Source: a virus. From it: a DNA stretch of 40,200 nt. The translations under genes and the position numbers were made by a program. Every line of letters begins with the position of its first letter. Within the stretch, counting starts at the first letter, position 1. The stretch covers positions 1 through 40,200 of IMG/VR virus record IMGVR_UViG_3300020596_000056; one strand, written 5' to 3'. This document shows, one piece after another, positions 8,563 through 16,284 of the stretch. Below the pieces are notes generated by a model that worked only from the letters and a program-made list of their open reading frames with translations, had not been told where the DNA came from and did no database searches.

Positions 8563-9627
8563 TTAGTCGCTGTCCACCAGACGACCTTGGTATTGACGGC
8601 CTGAGCAAGTCAGGTTTCCCGCCCATCCCAAGATCTGGACTTCTGCATCTTGATTCGTCGCGTAGCGCCGGTTCGGGGAAAGCGGAACCATATTGCGGCG
8701 AGCGTGGGGGCGCCAGAAGATATATTTCGTGTTAAGGAAGTAGCAGGTTTTCGTAGTAGCCCCGCCGCCGATGCCGCCATCAAGCACCACATCTGAGTTC
8801 ATGTATTTGATGGTGGGGAAGCCCAGACTCGCTTTCTCAGATTGAGTGAAGCGTTGCTGCGCCTGCAGACTGGCGACGTAGATACCCCAGAAGTTATTGT
8901 CCATCACCAGCAGGTCTGGCCGATCAATTCCACGAATCAGCGAGGCCCACATGGCGTTCATGGCAGCGCCTACTGTCGTAGAGGTCAAGGCTGCTGAGGT
9001 GTATTTGCTCCGCCAGAATGTCCACGTTGCGGGATCGATGGCACCGTAAGAGCCGGTGGTTGGATCAATCGGAACAGCTTTGTCCAAGCCGGTGATCTGC
9101 TTGCCGCCGAAGCCGGTTCCGTCAGAATAAATGCCGGTGGCAAGAAGGTTGGCCATGGATGATTCGCAGACTTCCAAACGGGATTCGAGCAATTCGATCA
9201 TGCGCTCTTTTCCGTCGTTCTGCAATTGCTCCAGACCAGAGATAAGAACCGGACAGGCCGCTTGCTTGATCTCATACTCGGCGGCGCTGATAACATCTTG
9301 CGCGGATACCGGTAGAAGATCGTAGCCGCTGTAGTATCCAGCGTTGCCGTTTTCGGCAAAGGACAGTTCTTGTAAGATTTTGGTGCCGCCACTGAACGTT
9401 TTCGTATTACCTCGCTCGGTGACCCATCGCAGGAGAGCGTTGTTGTTGGTGACGTTGTCGGCGATTTTCTTGGTGCGCGACTCAATGGTAGTAGCCGCGA
9501 TGTCGCTGATGTTCGGGAAGGCGTAGAGCACCAGACCCGTGCGTCCCATGTAGGACAACAGAATCTGGCCTGCTTGTTCCCGGAAGGTGCTGAGGGCCAG
9601 CGCGACCCATGCGAAAATGCGTTTCAT
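8563..9627 (-). CDS. Major capsid protein with unusual N-terminal extension
   Basis: 354 residues, HK97-fold capsid family common in podoviruses of proteobacteria. Diagnostic segments: FPNISDIAATTIESRTKKIA from residue 37, KTFSGGTKILQEL, SAAEYEIKQAACPVLISGLEQLQN, LESRLE, SDGTGFGGKQITGLDK, the LVMDNNFWGIYVASLQ block and the C-terminal FLNTKYIFWRPHARRNMVPL and GWAGNLTCS. The ATG is chosen because GAGGAAATT precedes it; homologues in this family, as I know them, begin near the FPN segment, so the first 36 residues (MKRIFAWV...GLVLYA) appear extra and hydrophobic. Downstream of scaffold, upstream of the decoration gene. Confidence 0.85.
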   Translation of the reverse strand: MKRIFAWVALALSTFREQAGQILLSYMGRTGLVLYAFPNISDIAATTIESRTKKIADNVTNNNALLRWVTERGNTKTFSGGTKILQELSFAENGNAGYYSGYDLLPVSAQDVISAAEYEIKQAACPVLISGLEQLQNDGKERMIELLESRLEVCESSMANLLATGIYSDGTGFGGKQITGLDKAVPIDPTTGSYGAIDPATWTFWRSKYTSAALTSTTVGAAMNAMWASLIRGIDRPDLLVMDNNFWGIYVASLQAQQRFTQSEKASLGFPTIKYMNSDVVLDGGIGGGATTKTCYFLNTKYIFWRPHARRNMVPLSPNRRYATNQDAEVQILGWAGNLTCSGRQYQGRLVDSD

Positions 9628-9687
9628 AATTTCCTCACTAGGTTAGATTGAAAAAGTTTCCATTCCACTCTAGCGAGGATAAACCGT

Positions 9688-10785
9688 CTAGGCACTATTC
9701 GCATCTATCGCGTTGAGGATGTCTTGCCGAAGAGACCCATCTTCAGAAGGCAAAGATTTCACGGGGGCACCACTGATGCTGACCGCTTTCTTCTTTGCCG
9801 CTACAGCCTTCACCGAAGCGGAAGCTGCTCTTGCTTGTGTCTCTCTGCGGGCAACAACGTCCGCGATGTCATTGTGCGCCAATATAGCACGTGAATACGC
9901 GGTTGACAAGTTCATTTTTTGGCCCCGGTTTGCGGAGACTTCCAGCAGGTCTGCCATCGTCTCTGCTACGTCCGCCGCGAACTCATTCTTGGGGTCAGCC
10001 ATGAACGCTTCCAACTCTGTAGCGGCGTCCTGCGACGTGCGTTCCTCGGCGTCGCGCTGCCCCCGTAGCAGGGGGGCGAGGGCTTGCTGGATTTGCTGCT
10101 GGATCTGCTGCTGCATATCAGGAGCCTGCGTATGCTGCGCTGCACCGCTGCCTCCTGCAACGAGTGCTTCGTCAAGAGCGGTGATATCGATGCCGAAGTT
10201 CTTGATAATGGCGGCGACGGTTTGCGCCTTCTGCAGTTGCGATCCGGAGTAAAGCACGTTCGCCGTCTTCAGCAGATTGTCCACAGTTTCCAGCGGCTTG
10301 CCGCCTTCTGCGTTGATAACGTTTGCATACTGATTCACACTTCCGAGGAAGTGGTCGCGGAATTTGCGAATGTCTGTGACCTCGTTAAAGCCCCTGCTCA
10401 TTTCTTGTTCGCGCTTGATGATTTCCTGCTGCACGTCCAACTCGAGTTTGGCAAACTTTTCCCGCGCCGCAGGCCTCCAAGAAGTAGGCGCTTTGATCGC
10501 TGCGGGAGCTTCTTCAATAACAGGCTTCTCGACCTCTACCACAGGCTTCGCGTCTTCCTTGGGTTGGAATTTGCCCGTGTCGTCCCGCTCCAGCCCCTGC
10601 TTGGCTTCCTGCTTCGCGCCTTCCGTCTCAGACTTTACCTGCCCTTCACCTGCGTCTGCCTCCTCTGCTGAGGCTATGCTCGCTTCAATAGTCTCCCGCA
10701 AAGACAACTCTTCAACAGGGGTCTCAAGTTCTACTTCCACTTCTTCGTTCACATCTGCTACAGCGTCCAATTTTCCTACAGCCAT
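9688..10785 (-). CDS. Capsid scaffolding protein
   Basis: 365 residues, between the 104-residue protein and the capsid gene, the normal place for a scaffold. It is acidic and highly charged: an N-terminal Glu-rich region (VEVELETPVEELSL), a middle with TSWRPAAREKFAKLELDVQQ typical of this phage scaffold family, then helical segments, a QQQIQQQIQQAL run near the middle and a basic C-terminus (VKAVAAKKKAVS) of the kind that contacts the coat protein. ATG lies 5-10 bases after TGGAGA in the leader repeat at 10791-10810. It guides prohead assembly and should leave the head before packaging. Confidence 0.75.
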   Translation of the reverse strand: MAVGKLDAVADVNEEVEVELETPVEELSLRETIEASIASAEEADAGEGQVKSETEGAKQEAKQGLERDDTGKFQPKEDAKPVVEVEKPVIEEAPAAIKAPTSWRPAAREKFAKLELDVQQEIIKREQEMSRGFNEVTDIRKFRDHFLGSVNQYANVINAEGGKPLETVDNLLKTANVLYSGSQLQKAQTVAAIIKNFGIDITALDEALVAGGSGAAQHTQAPDMQQQIQQQIQQALAPLLRGQRDAEERTSQDAATELEAFMADPKNEFAADVAETMADLLEVSANRGQKMNLSTAYSRAILAHNDIADVVARRETQARAASASVKAVAAKKKAVSISGAPVKSLPSEDGSLRQDILNAIDANSA

Positions 10786-10790
10786 GATAT

Positions 10791-10810
10791 TCTCCAGTAG
10801 TGGGGTTAAT
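10791..10810 (-). repeat. 20-bp leader repeat, copy B
   Basis: Identical to the copy at 4733-4752, in the same orientation relative to the gene that follows (here the scaffold gene). Three of its bases form the stop codon of the upstream 104-residue gene. The repeat includes the scaffold ribosome site. Confidence 0.75.
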
Positions 10811-11120
10811 GTCTGCGACTTGAAAGTTTGTTAAATGCTTCTACCACATCCCGAATGCGGGTCGGGTCTTTGCCCGCTAGGGTGCTCGTGCGCTTCCGGG
10901 CATCTTTTTCCCACGTGCTCTTGTAGTCATCCATCGTGGTCAGACCATTGCGCTTCATGAACTCGCGGTGCTGCGACCGCGAGGCGTATCGCTGATCCTT
11001 ATCGTCTTGGTAGAGGCGATCATTCCACATAACATTGTCCGCAGCTTTCAGCGGCTGCGCGTAGTCCTCCGAAACTTCTAACGCCTCGCCCTTGATATAA
11101 ATCCATCTACGCCTCGTCAT
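10806..11120 (-). CDS. Conserved small protein between portal and scaffold
   Basis: 104 residues with AAGGAG before the ATG and a 14-base overlap with the portal stop. It is basic and charged, with an RRRWIYIKGEALEVSEDY start and a YKSTWEKDARKR region. Small proteins of this size and start pattern are common between portal and scaffold in podoviruses; their role is not known to me. No signal peptide or membrane segment. Confidence 0.6.
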   Translation of the reverse strand: MTRRRWIYIKGEALEVSEDYAQPLKAADNVMWNDRLYQDDKDQRYASRSQHREFMKRNGLTTMDDYKSTWEKDARKRTSTLAGKDPTRIRDVVEAFNKLSSRRH

Positions 11121-13194
11121 CGCTCTGCTCCTTTGCTTTACGGACTGCCTCGGCTGTGCGGACTTTCTCCATGCGCTCCACTATCTCTGCCTCGTTGCTG
11201 TCGCGAAGTGCGCGCATTTCTTCTGCGTGTTGCTCAGCCGCTTGCTGCATCTCCGCGTCGTGTTGCTCAGCCGCTTGCTGCATATTGTTCAGATGCTCCT
11301 GGGCCGCGACCTCTGCTTTGGCGACTGCGGCGTCCGCGTGACCTTGCGCGATAATCACGGATTGGGCCGCTTCGCTCTCAGTCTGCATCTTGTCAGAAAT
11401 CATCTTCGCATCGGTTTTCTTAGAAAGATCCGCAATGTATGCCTCCGTCCTCGCTTGCGTAGCTGCGATGTCCGCCTGCGCCTTCAGAGCCGCAGGATCC
11501 GGCTGTTGCTGTTTCGGCTGCTTGGCAGAATTCGCCAACTGGAGCAGAGCCTTGGAAAACACGCCCTCAATCGATTGCGCGGAACGGAAGCTGGCGATGC
11601 CCCACTGGAGGATTTCCATTAAGAATGGCGCCGCCCCCGGCTCTGCTTGGATCAACGGCATGACTTGGCTCACGAACTGGCCCGTCGCCGAAATGAACTC
11701 TATGCGCCCCTGTCGCTCGGCGTTATAGTCCGGTATGCTCAACGTGTCTGCGAATATCTGCACCCGATACATCTGGCCCCAATCGCTCTTCAGGATATCT
11801 ACCGCAGCTTCTGCGTATTCAGCATCTGGAGTGAGCTGTATTAAGCTGTTCCGTAAAATGATGTCCTTGTCGAAGTGCGTGGCGATAATCTCCCCTTTAA
11901 TCCGCAGGGCTTCCTGCACAAAGGACGCCACCTCGTTCTGCTTGTATTGCAGGCGGACGCTGGAATACTGTGCCTTCAAGTCCTGTGCGTGGGCCGTCTC
12001 TCTTGGGGACGAGATGCCGCGCATCATATCGCTCAGCCCCGTAAGCTCGAACAGTTCCGCCTTAGCCTCGTTCTTAAGTTCCCGCAGCTTGTCAAGCGCG
12101 TCCACAATCATCTGCAACGGGAACCAGTCGATTGTCCCCTTCAGCCCGCCTTTCTCTGCGAAGTAGGCCCAGTTGTCCACTGCGATCATACGGTTGGTCT
12201 TCGAGCCGTTCAGCAGCGCGGAGAGTTCCGTGTTTGTCTTGTCGTAAACGCCGGAGGCCTGGATTGCATCTTCCAGCATCTGTATGCGCACAGTCAAGTC
12301 ATTCAGGCGCACATACTGCGTCTGCACCATCATATAATCCGACTTGGGAACCATCGAGTTGGTAGTGTGCGTCGCGAGCAGCGGCTTCGGGAAAGGGAAG
12401 AAGTCTCGCAGTTGCAGCGGATCTTCCACCCTGTCCAATTCGTAGGAGCAATCCTTAGATATGAATATAACTTGCCGCTTTGTCTTGTGCCAGATTTCGT
12501 AAACCTTCGTCTTCTTGACAACTGTGTCCTCGGGGGTTATGTCCCCGTCCTTACTGGACTTTGTCGCCCACCCAACGAGCGAAGTGTATTCCTCACCGAA
12601 TTTATCCTCAAACTCCGCTTTGGTCATGTAGACTGCGCGCCCCGCCCAGCGGCACTCTTTCCAACTCCGGCAAGGCGACCACAGGAAGTCCTCCCAGTAG
12701 ACGTATTCCATCTCCACCTGCTCGTCCATCACCTGCTCGTCTTTTATCTCGGGCTTGTAGAGCAGCCAGAGTTGCCCGAGGCCGGGGAGAAGATAATCTT
12801 CCACCGCGGACTTGAAAGCGGTGTTAAGCTCTGAATCTTCTTCCTCAAAGGGCTGGCTCAGCAGCCGCTCCATGATAATGGCGGCGACGCGCCCTGGCTG
12901 GTCTTTGTAGTCGTCAAATTCCCGCTTCACCACCGGCTTCGGTGCATTCGCATAGAGCGCCGCCTTGAGAACGCCGACGTTCGACCAGAACACGTTGAAT
13001 TTCGAATCTATTCGTTCGTCTTGCGCATCCGGCGTCTCCCCCATGTAGCGTTTGACGACGCGACGCCCCCGCTCAAGGAATTTTCTGAACTCCGGGTCTT
13101 TCTCCGCCGCGCTAATTTCCTTCACCCACGCGGCAGAAGATTTTGCGCCTTTCTTTGGCGCCTCGCTATCTAATGAAGCCGTTTTTCTGGCCAT
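11107..13194 (-). CDS. Portal protein
   Basis: 695 residues, directly downstream of large terminase with a 29-base overlap; GGGAGA precedes the ATG. The FNVFWSNVGVLKAALYANAPKP segment (near residues 67-88, here split as FNVFWSNVGVLK and AALYANAPKP) opens the family, followed by YVYWEDFLWSPCRSW, TGLSDMMRG, and AHAQDLKAQYSSVRLQYKQ in the crown-proximal helix region. It forms the dodecameric ring at the DNA vertex. The last about 140 residues are a long Gln/Ala/Glu coiled coil with a nearly perfect internal repeat (QQAAEQHDAEM and QQAAEQHAEEM) matched by a 33-base DNA period at 11228-11283. That tail is longer than in many portals. Confidence 0.85.
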   Translation of the reverse strand: MARKTASLDSEAPKKGAKSSAAWVKEISAAEKDPEFRKFLERGRRVVKRYMGETPDAQDERIDSKFNVFWSNVGVLKAALYANAPKPVVKREFDDYKDQPGRVAAIIMERLLSQPFEEEDSELNTAFKSAVEDYLLPGLGQLWLLYKPEIKDEQVMDEQVEMEYVYWEDFLWSPCRSWKECRWAGRAVYMTKAEFEDKFGEEYTSLVGWATKSSKDGDITPEDTVVKKTKVYEIWHKTKRQVIFISKDCSYELDRVEDPLQLRDFFPFPKPLLATHTTNSMVPKSDYMMVQTQYVRLNDLTVRIQMLEDAIQASGVYDKTNTELSALLNGSKTNRMIAVDNWAYFAEKGGLKGTIDWFPLQMIVDALDKLRELKNEAKAELFELTGLSDMMRGISSPRETAHAQDLKAQYSSVRLQYKQNEVASFVQEALRIKGEIIATHFDKDIILRNSLIQLTPDAEYAEAAVDILKSDWGQMYRVQIFADTLSIPDYNAERQGRIEFISATGQFVSQVMPLIQAEPGAAPFLMEILQWGIASFRSAQSIEGVFSKALLQLANSAKQPKQQQPDPAALKAQADIAATQARTEAYIADLSKKTDAKMISDKMQTESEAAQSVIIAQGHADAAVAKAEVAAQEHLNNMQQAAEQHDAEMQQAAEQHAEEMRALRDSNEAEIVERMEKVRTAEAVRKAKEQSDDEA

Positions 13195-14542
13195 GTTGCA
13201 TCTCCCAAAGCTGCTCTAGGTTGAAGTTATGGAATTTTGGCGGCGTAGGGTTGAACGGCTCTACGCTGGGCGCTTCTTTCGGAGCAAGCTGCCGCCTTGC
13301 CACGATTGCAAAGTAGCGGAACACATCCGCGTAGTGAACAGACCAGTCCTCAACGGGGGCGTTGGAAAACGCCTTCTTGTCTTCGTCCCAATTACGTCGA
13401 TACGTCTTCAGCGCCTCCACTAGGTCGCCCGTGGCGAGGGAATTCATGTAAACTTCCCCAAATATCATCCGCGCAGCGGCTATGCCGTCGATGACGTCCA
13501 AACCGGGGATTCTCCGCGGGCGAATACCCGCTGCCAAGAATTGCTCCATAATAGAGCGACCTGTTTGCATCGTTTTGGCCCACGCATCGTGAGGAAGCCA
13601 GACGGTGCCACGCTCGCATCCGTATTGCCCGCAGAGTTCGCCAATACGGCGGATGTAGTGCTCCGTGGCCCGCAAGTTATCCGCCTCTGCGTGGATGATA
13701 GGATACCCGTCCACCGCATCTTGGAAGCATATCGTCGCGGTGTCGTCCCTGTAGCCCAAATCGTAGATGAAATGCAGCGGCATATCGCGATTCGCAGCCA
13801 TTGGCCGGATACGCTCTTCCTCCTCAGCCTTCATGATCTCCGCGGAGTAGAACGCGCCCCGCGCACTGGCCTCGAAGCTGCACTCCATCTCTTGTGCATA
13901 CTCCTCCGGCAGCATCATTTTCTTCATCTCATCCAGTTCTTCCTGCGGAATGAGTTTCGTCTTGCTGACGGGCCAATTTTCATAGAACCAACGATCCGGT
14001 TCTTCCATGGCAGTTCTGACCAGCCGCCGGAAGTGGTTTGGCCCGTTCGGCGTCCCAATAAAGGTCGCCCACCCGCGCCTGTCGACGAGCGTAGGGAGCA
14101 GGACCTCGCTCCACAGGCTCGGCCGCATCATCCCATACTCGTCCAAGTCAATTCCGTCAAAATACTGGCCGCGAAACGCGTCGGGATTGTCCGCCCCGTA
14201 AAGCGTGAATTTCGCGTCGTTGAAGTAGGTGATGGAAAGCTCGCCTTCCGAGACCTTCTTCGTCAATCCCAGAGAATAACGCTTGAGGTAGTCCCACGCG
14301 ATTTGCCGGGCCTGATTTAGGTATGGCGCGACATAGGCGAACCGTCCTGGTTCACGGGCCTGCACGCCCCGTATCACCGGAGGCTGGAAATAGAGAATAC
14401 GACTGATTGTGTCGTTAATGGTCGCCACCGTCTTCCCGCCCCGCCTGTGAACTACGTCGATCGCCCATCGCTGGGGCCGCGCATGGAAGTTCTTAAAAAT
14501 CTCCCGGGGGACATACTTGTGCTCTACTATCCGCGTCGCCAT
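13166..14542 (-). CDS. terL: Terminase large subunit
   Basis: 458 residues. The ATPase part carries a Walker A-like VVHRRGGKTVA at 30-40, Walker B FDGIDLDEY at 128-136 and a GTPNGPNHF coupling motif at 163-171. The C-terminal nuclease part shows IYDLGYRDDTA (Asp261) and a late VHYADVFRYF acidic motif. Length and order fit podovirus large terminases. ATG overlaps the small-subunit gene by 50 bases, and the stop overlaps the portal gene. It is the motor that packages DNA and cuts it. Confidence 0.9.
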   Translation of the reverse strand: MATRIVEHKYVPREIFKNFHARPQRWAIDVVHRRGGKTVATINDTISRILYFQPPVIRGVQAREPGRFAYVAPYLNQARQIAWDYLKRYSLGLTKKVSEGELSITYFNDAKFTLYGADNPDAFRGQYFDGIDLDEYGMMRPSLWSEVLLPTLVDRRGWATFIGTPNGPNHFRRLVRTAMEEPDRWFYENWPVSKTKLIPQEELDEMKKMMLPEEYAQEMECSFEASARGAFYSAEIMKAEEEERIRPMAANRDMPLHFIYDLGYRDDTATICFQDAVDGYPIIHAEADNLRATEHYIRRIGELCGQYGCERGTVWLPHDAWAKTMQTGRSIMEQFLAAGIRPRRIPGLDVIDGIAAARMIFGEVYMNSLATGDLVEALKTYRRNWDEDKKAFSNAPVEDWSVHYADVFRYFAIVARRQLAPKEAPSVEPFNPTPPKFHNFNLEQLWEMQHGQKNGFIR

Positions 14543-14849
14543 GTTCTAGGATCTTGAGGGCGACTGGCGGAGGTAGTGCATGGCGGACAATAATTTCTTG
14601 TGGGCCATCGAGTTCGCTGGTGGAAGAGGCTGGGAGCAGACGGCCATAAAGCTTGAAGAAATCGCCCGCATTAGCATCTGCCCAGATCGCCAATCGCGGA
14701 ACGCCGCCGATAAGTTCAAAACTGTTTTGGAAGGCTTCAATGACCTGTGCGCGAGTAACGCCCGCAACTTTCTTAAGTCGGCCTGTGGGATGGTAGAGGG
14801 GTCCGGCTGTTTCATTGGCGATTATAGCGAGCGTTTTATCCAGATCCAT
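14493..14849 (-). CDS. terS: Terminase small subunit-like DNA-recognition protein
   Basis: 118 residues from the internal ATG at 14849; a TTG 13 codons upstream opens the frame but is not used in my reading. A QVIEAFQNSFELIGG helix and a PRLAIWADANAGDFFKLYGRLLP block (split: LAIWADANAG, DFFKLYGRLLP) resemble the helix-turn-helix region and conserved tail of podovirus small terminases. It is immediately upstream of the large subunit, in the usual order. Predicted to bind the packaging site; no such site was proved. Confidence 0.65.
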   Translation of the reverse strand: MDLDKTLAIIANETAGPLYHPTGRLKKVAGVTRAQVIEAFQNSFELIGGVPRLAIWADANAGDFFKLYGRLLPASSTSELDGPQEIIVRHALPPPVALKILEHGDADSRAQVCPPGDF

Positions 14850-14902
14850 AATGTGCAATACACTAACACAAAGAGGCTTGGAATGCAAGTTCTTTACGTA
14901 CC

Positions 14903-14930
14903 AGGATATTCGTTTCTAAATTCTAGTCAA
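14903..14930 (-). promoter_or_regulatory. Putative late promoter upstream of terminase genes
   Basis: On the minus strand TTGACT (plus-strand bases 14925-14930), 16-base spacer, TATCCT (14903-14908). It lies about 55 bases upstream of the small terminase start and is the best sigma-70-like match there. A weaker TTGCAT with 17-base spacer is just inside the same leader. Confidence 0.5.
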
Positions 14931-15331
14931 AAAGATACGTGACCCCCGAGGCAGGGTAAGGGGACAGTGATGGGGGTGGGTAGCCCCCGGGGGTTTCCCG
15001 CTCTGGTATTTTCCACGCCTCCACCGTCAAGGTCAAAGTCAAGGGCAAGGTCAACAGCAGGTCAACGTCAAGGGTGTTGCTCCGCAACGTACTGCTCGTG
15101 TTGCTCCGCAACGGTAACGTCAACGTCAACATCTTATCGTGTTGCTTCGCAACGGTAACGGGTCGTGCTCGCTGCGCTCGGTTCGTAACTGCTGGCTGGT
15201 ATCTGCTAAGCTGTTACCCTTTCGCTGTTCTAATTCCACGGCGTGTCTTTCTACAACCTAGTCAATCCCGCACTGCGTCTGTAGGGGTTTGGTCAGTAAC
15301 CACTAACGTCAGTGGTTACTAACGTCAGTGG
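14931..15331. other. Intergenic region with short palindromes and repeats
   Basis: About 400 bases with no gene I can support between the small terminase promoter and the next minus-strand gene. It contains GTCAAG/GTCAAC-rich blocks near 15025-15070, three hairpin modules of the form GTTGC-TCC-GCAAC (15076-15088, 15100-15112, 15141-15153, the last with TTC), copy one of a 40-bp repeat (15121-15160), a GCTCGCTGCGCTCGG palindrome, and the tandem repeat at 15302-15332. It lies beside the terminase genes, where a packaging site is expected. Confidence 0.6.
15121..15160. repeat. 40-bp dispersed repeat, copy 1
   Basis: Forty bases from CAACGTCAACATCTTATCGT to GGTAACG recur at 16241-16280 with one difference (T/C in the hairpin loop). 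A shorter version (AACGTCAACATCTTA) is at 16118-16132. The repeat contains a GTTGC-TTC-GCAAC hairpin. Confidence 0.85.
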
Positions 15332-15332
15332 T
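15296..15332. repeat. Tandem 15-bp repeat with internal palindrome
   Basis: ACTAACGTCAGTGGT occurs at 15302-15316 and 15318-15332, with a 16-base period. GTAACCACT (15296-15304), six bases and AGTGGTTAC (15311-15319) form a 9-bp inverted repeat across copy one. Copy two touches the stop of the 103-residue gene. It may be an operator or a transcription-end structure; no T-run follows on either strand. Confidence 0.7.
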
Positions 15333-15643
15333 CACCAACTTAATTCGGTAACGTGTTCCCTCCCCCCGCCATACATGTAGTCGTATATGCTGTCCATAGC
15401 GCACACGCAAAATTCCCGTTCAGCGCCTCCACATGTAAGCCAGTCCTCGGCGGTGTATGTGGTCACCTGCTGCCCCTCATCGTCGCAGTTTGTCACGCAC
15501 ATCGCCAACACCGCACTCAGCAGCAGTTGGTGCTTTTGGTTCATTTCAACCAGTGGCACCGGCTCGTAATTTCCGCCCAGTGCCTGCACTGCCTGCGCGT
15601 ATTCTTGCACATACGCCTGTAATCTTTCCTTGGCTACGGTCAT
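15332..15643 (-). CDS. Hypothetical Cys-rich small protein
   Basis: 103 residues from the ATG at 15643 (MTVAKERLQAYVQEYAQ); a GTG three codons earlier also has GGGG close by, so either start is possible. Helical N-terminus, then a middle and C-terminal part with six cysteines (AMCVTNCDDE, DWLTCGGAEREFCVCAM). The pattern might bind a metal but does not match a family I recognise. Located in the repeat-rich region, downstream of the 99-residue gene. The hairpin at 15652-15671 overlaps its possible ribosome site. Confidence 0.5.
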   Translation of the reverse strand: MTVAKERLQAYVQEYAQAVQALGGNYEPVPLVEMNQKHQLLLSAVLAMCVTNCDDEGQQVTTYTAEDWLTCGGAEREFCVCAMDSIYDYMYGGGREHVTELSW

Positions 15644-15651
15644 GTTCAGCA

Positions 15652-15671
15652 CCAGCCCCTTTCGGGGCTGG
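15652..15671. promoter_or_regulatory. Perfect 8-bp hairpin between two small genes
   Basis: CCAGCCCC, TTTC loop, GGGGCTGG. On the minus-strand mRNA it lies between the 99- and 103-residue genes, and its 3' arm holds the GGGG that could serve as the ribosome site of the latter, so folding could limit its translation or stabilise the upstream mRNA. On the plus strand it is followed by TTT only. Confidence 0.55.
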
Positions 15672-15678
15672 TTTCCGG

Positions 15679-15978
15679 TTACTTCGTTGTTAAAAACCCG
15701 CGCCTCAGCATGTAGCTAAGGTAGGCTTGCGGGCTAACACATTTCGGCTCGCTCAGCGCCTCCAGCTTGGCCAGTTCCAACGCCGTTGCAGGCAGCGCCT
15801 TTTTCACGGCATCCCACGCCGCAATAACATGCGCCGCCCGGCTTTTGGGTGCCTTGGCGGTCAGCACCAGCAACGCGTCGCTTGGCGTCGCGTTCCGCTT
15901 TGTCAACTTCGTGGCCACGCTGGCCACTTCTGTTACCACCGGCTTCGCTGCCGGGGCTTGCTTTGCTTTCTTGGCCAT
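15679..15978 (-). CDS. Small basic protein, unknown function
   Basis: 99 residues; AGGAG precedes the ATG. The N-terminus is Lys/Ala/Pro-rich and flexible (MAKKAKQAPAAKPVV), followed by a helical Ala/Lys core (RAAHVIAAWDAVKKALP) and a C-terminal SPQAYLSYMLRRGFLTTK. Composition is like small DNA-associated proteins but no family is recognised. It is isolated on the minus strand between the two repeat fields. Its stop is 8 bases from the hairpin that precedes the next gene. Confidence 0.5.
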   Translation of the reverse strand: MAKKAKQAPAAKPVVTEVASVATKLTKRNATPSDALLVLTAKAPKSRAAHVIAAWDAVKKALPATALELAKLEALSEPKCVSPQAYLSYMLRRGFLTTK

Positions 15979-16240
15979 CTTTGGTTCTCCTAGGTTAACC
16001 AACTCGCTGTTGGTATAAGTTAGTCCGCTAATCTGCGCTTTAGTTCCACGTTCTTTTTTATGGCTCCATCAATTTTACTTATGGTGCGGTGCAATAAATT
16101 TCGCTCGCTGCGCTCGCAACGTCAACATCTTAGCTTGGTCGCTGCGCTCCTGGGTTCGCGCTGCGCGCTCGCAACTGCATTCCGCCTGCGGCTGCATCGC
16201 TGGCGCGCTCGCGTCTCGCTTCGCTCGCCCCCTGCAACGG

Positions 16241-16280
16241 CAACGTCAACATCTTATCGTGTTGCTCCGCAACGGTAACG
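16241..16280. repeat. 40-bp dispersed repeat, copy 2
   Basis: Matches 15121-15160 in the same orientation, 39 of 40 bases, 1120 bases away. The hairpin loop is TCC here. Confidence 0.85.
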
Positions 16281-16284
16281 TCAG

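Noticed and set aside
4733-10810. Phage RNA polymerase promoters at the two 20-bp leaders
   Set aside because: No single-subunit RNA polymerase gene is seen, and the sequence lies over the ribosome site instead of a usual promoter distance.
11875-12834. Long open frame on the plus strand (319 codons)
   Set aside because: It lies opposite the portal gene, has no ribosome site, and its composition (many His, Arg, Leu from the GC-rich complement) is that of a shadow frame.
13541-14320. Plus-strand frame of 259 codons
   Set aside because: Antisense to the large terminase gene, whose motifs are clear.
15652-15671. Plus-strand terminator
   Set aside because: No plus-strand gene precedes it, and only three T follow.
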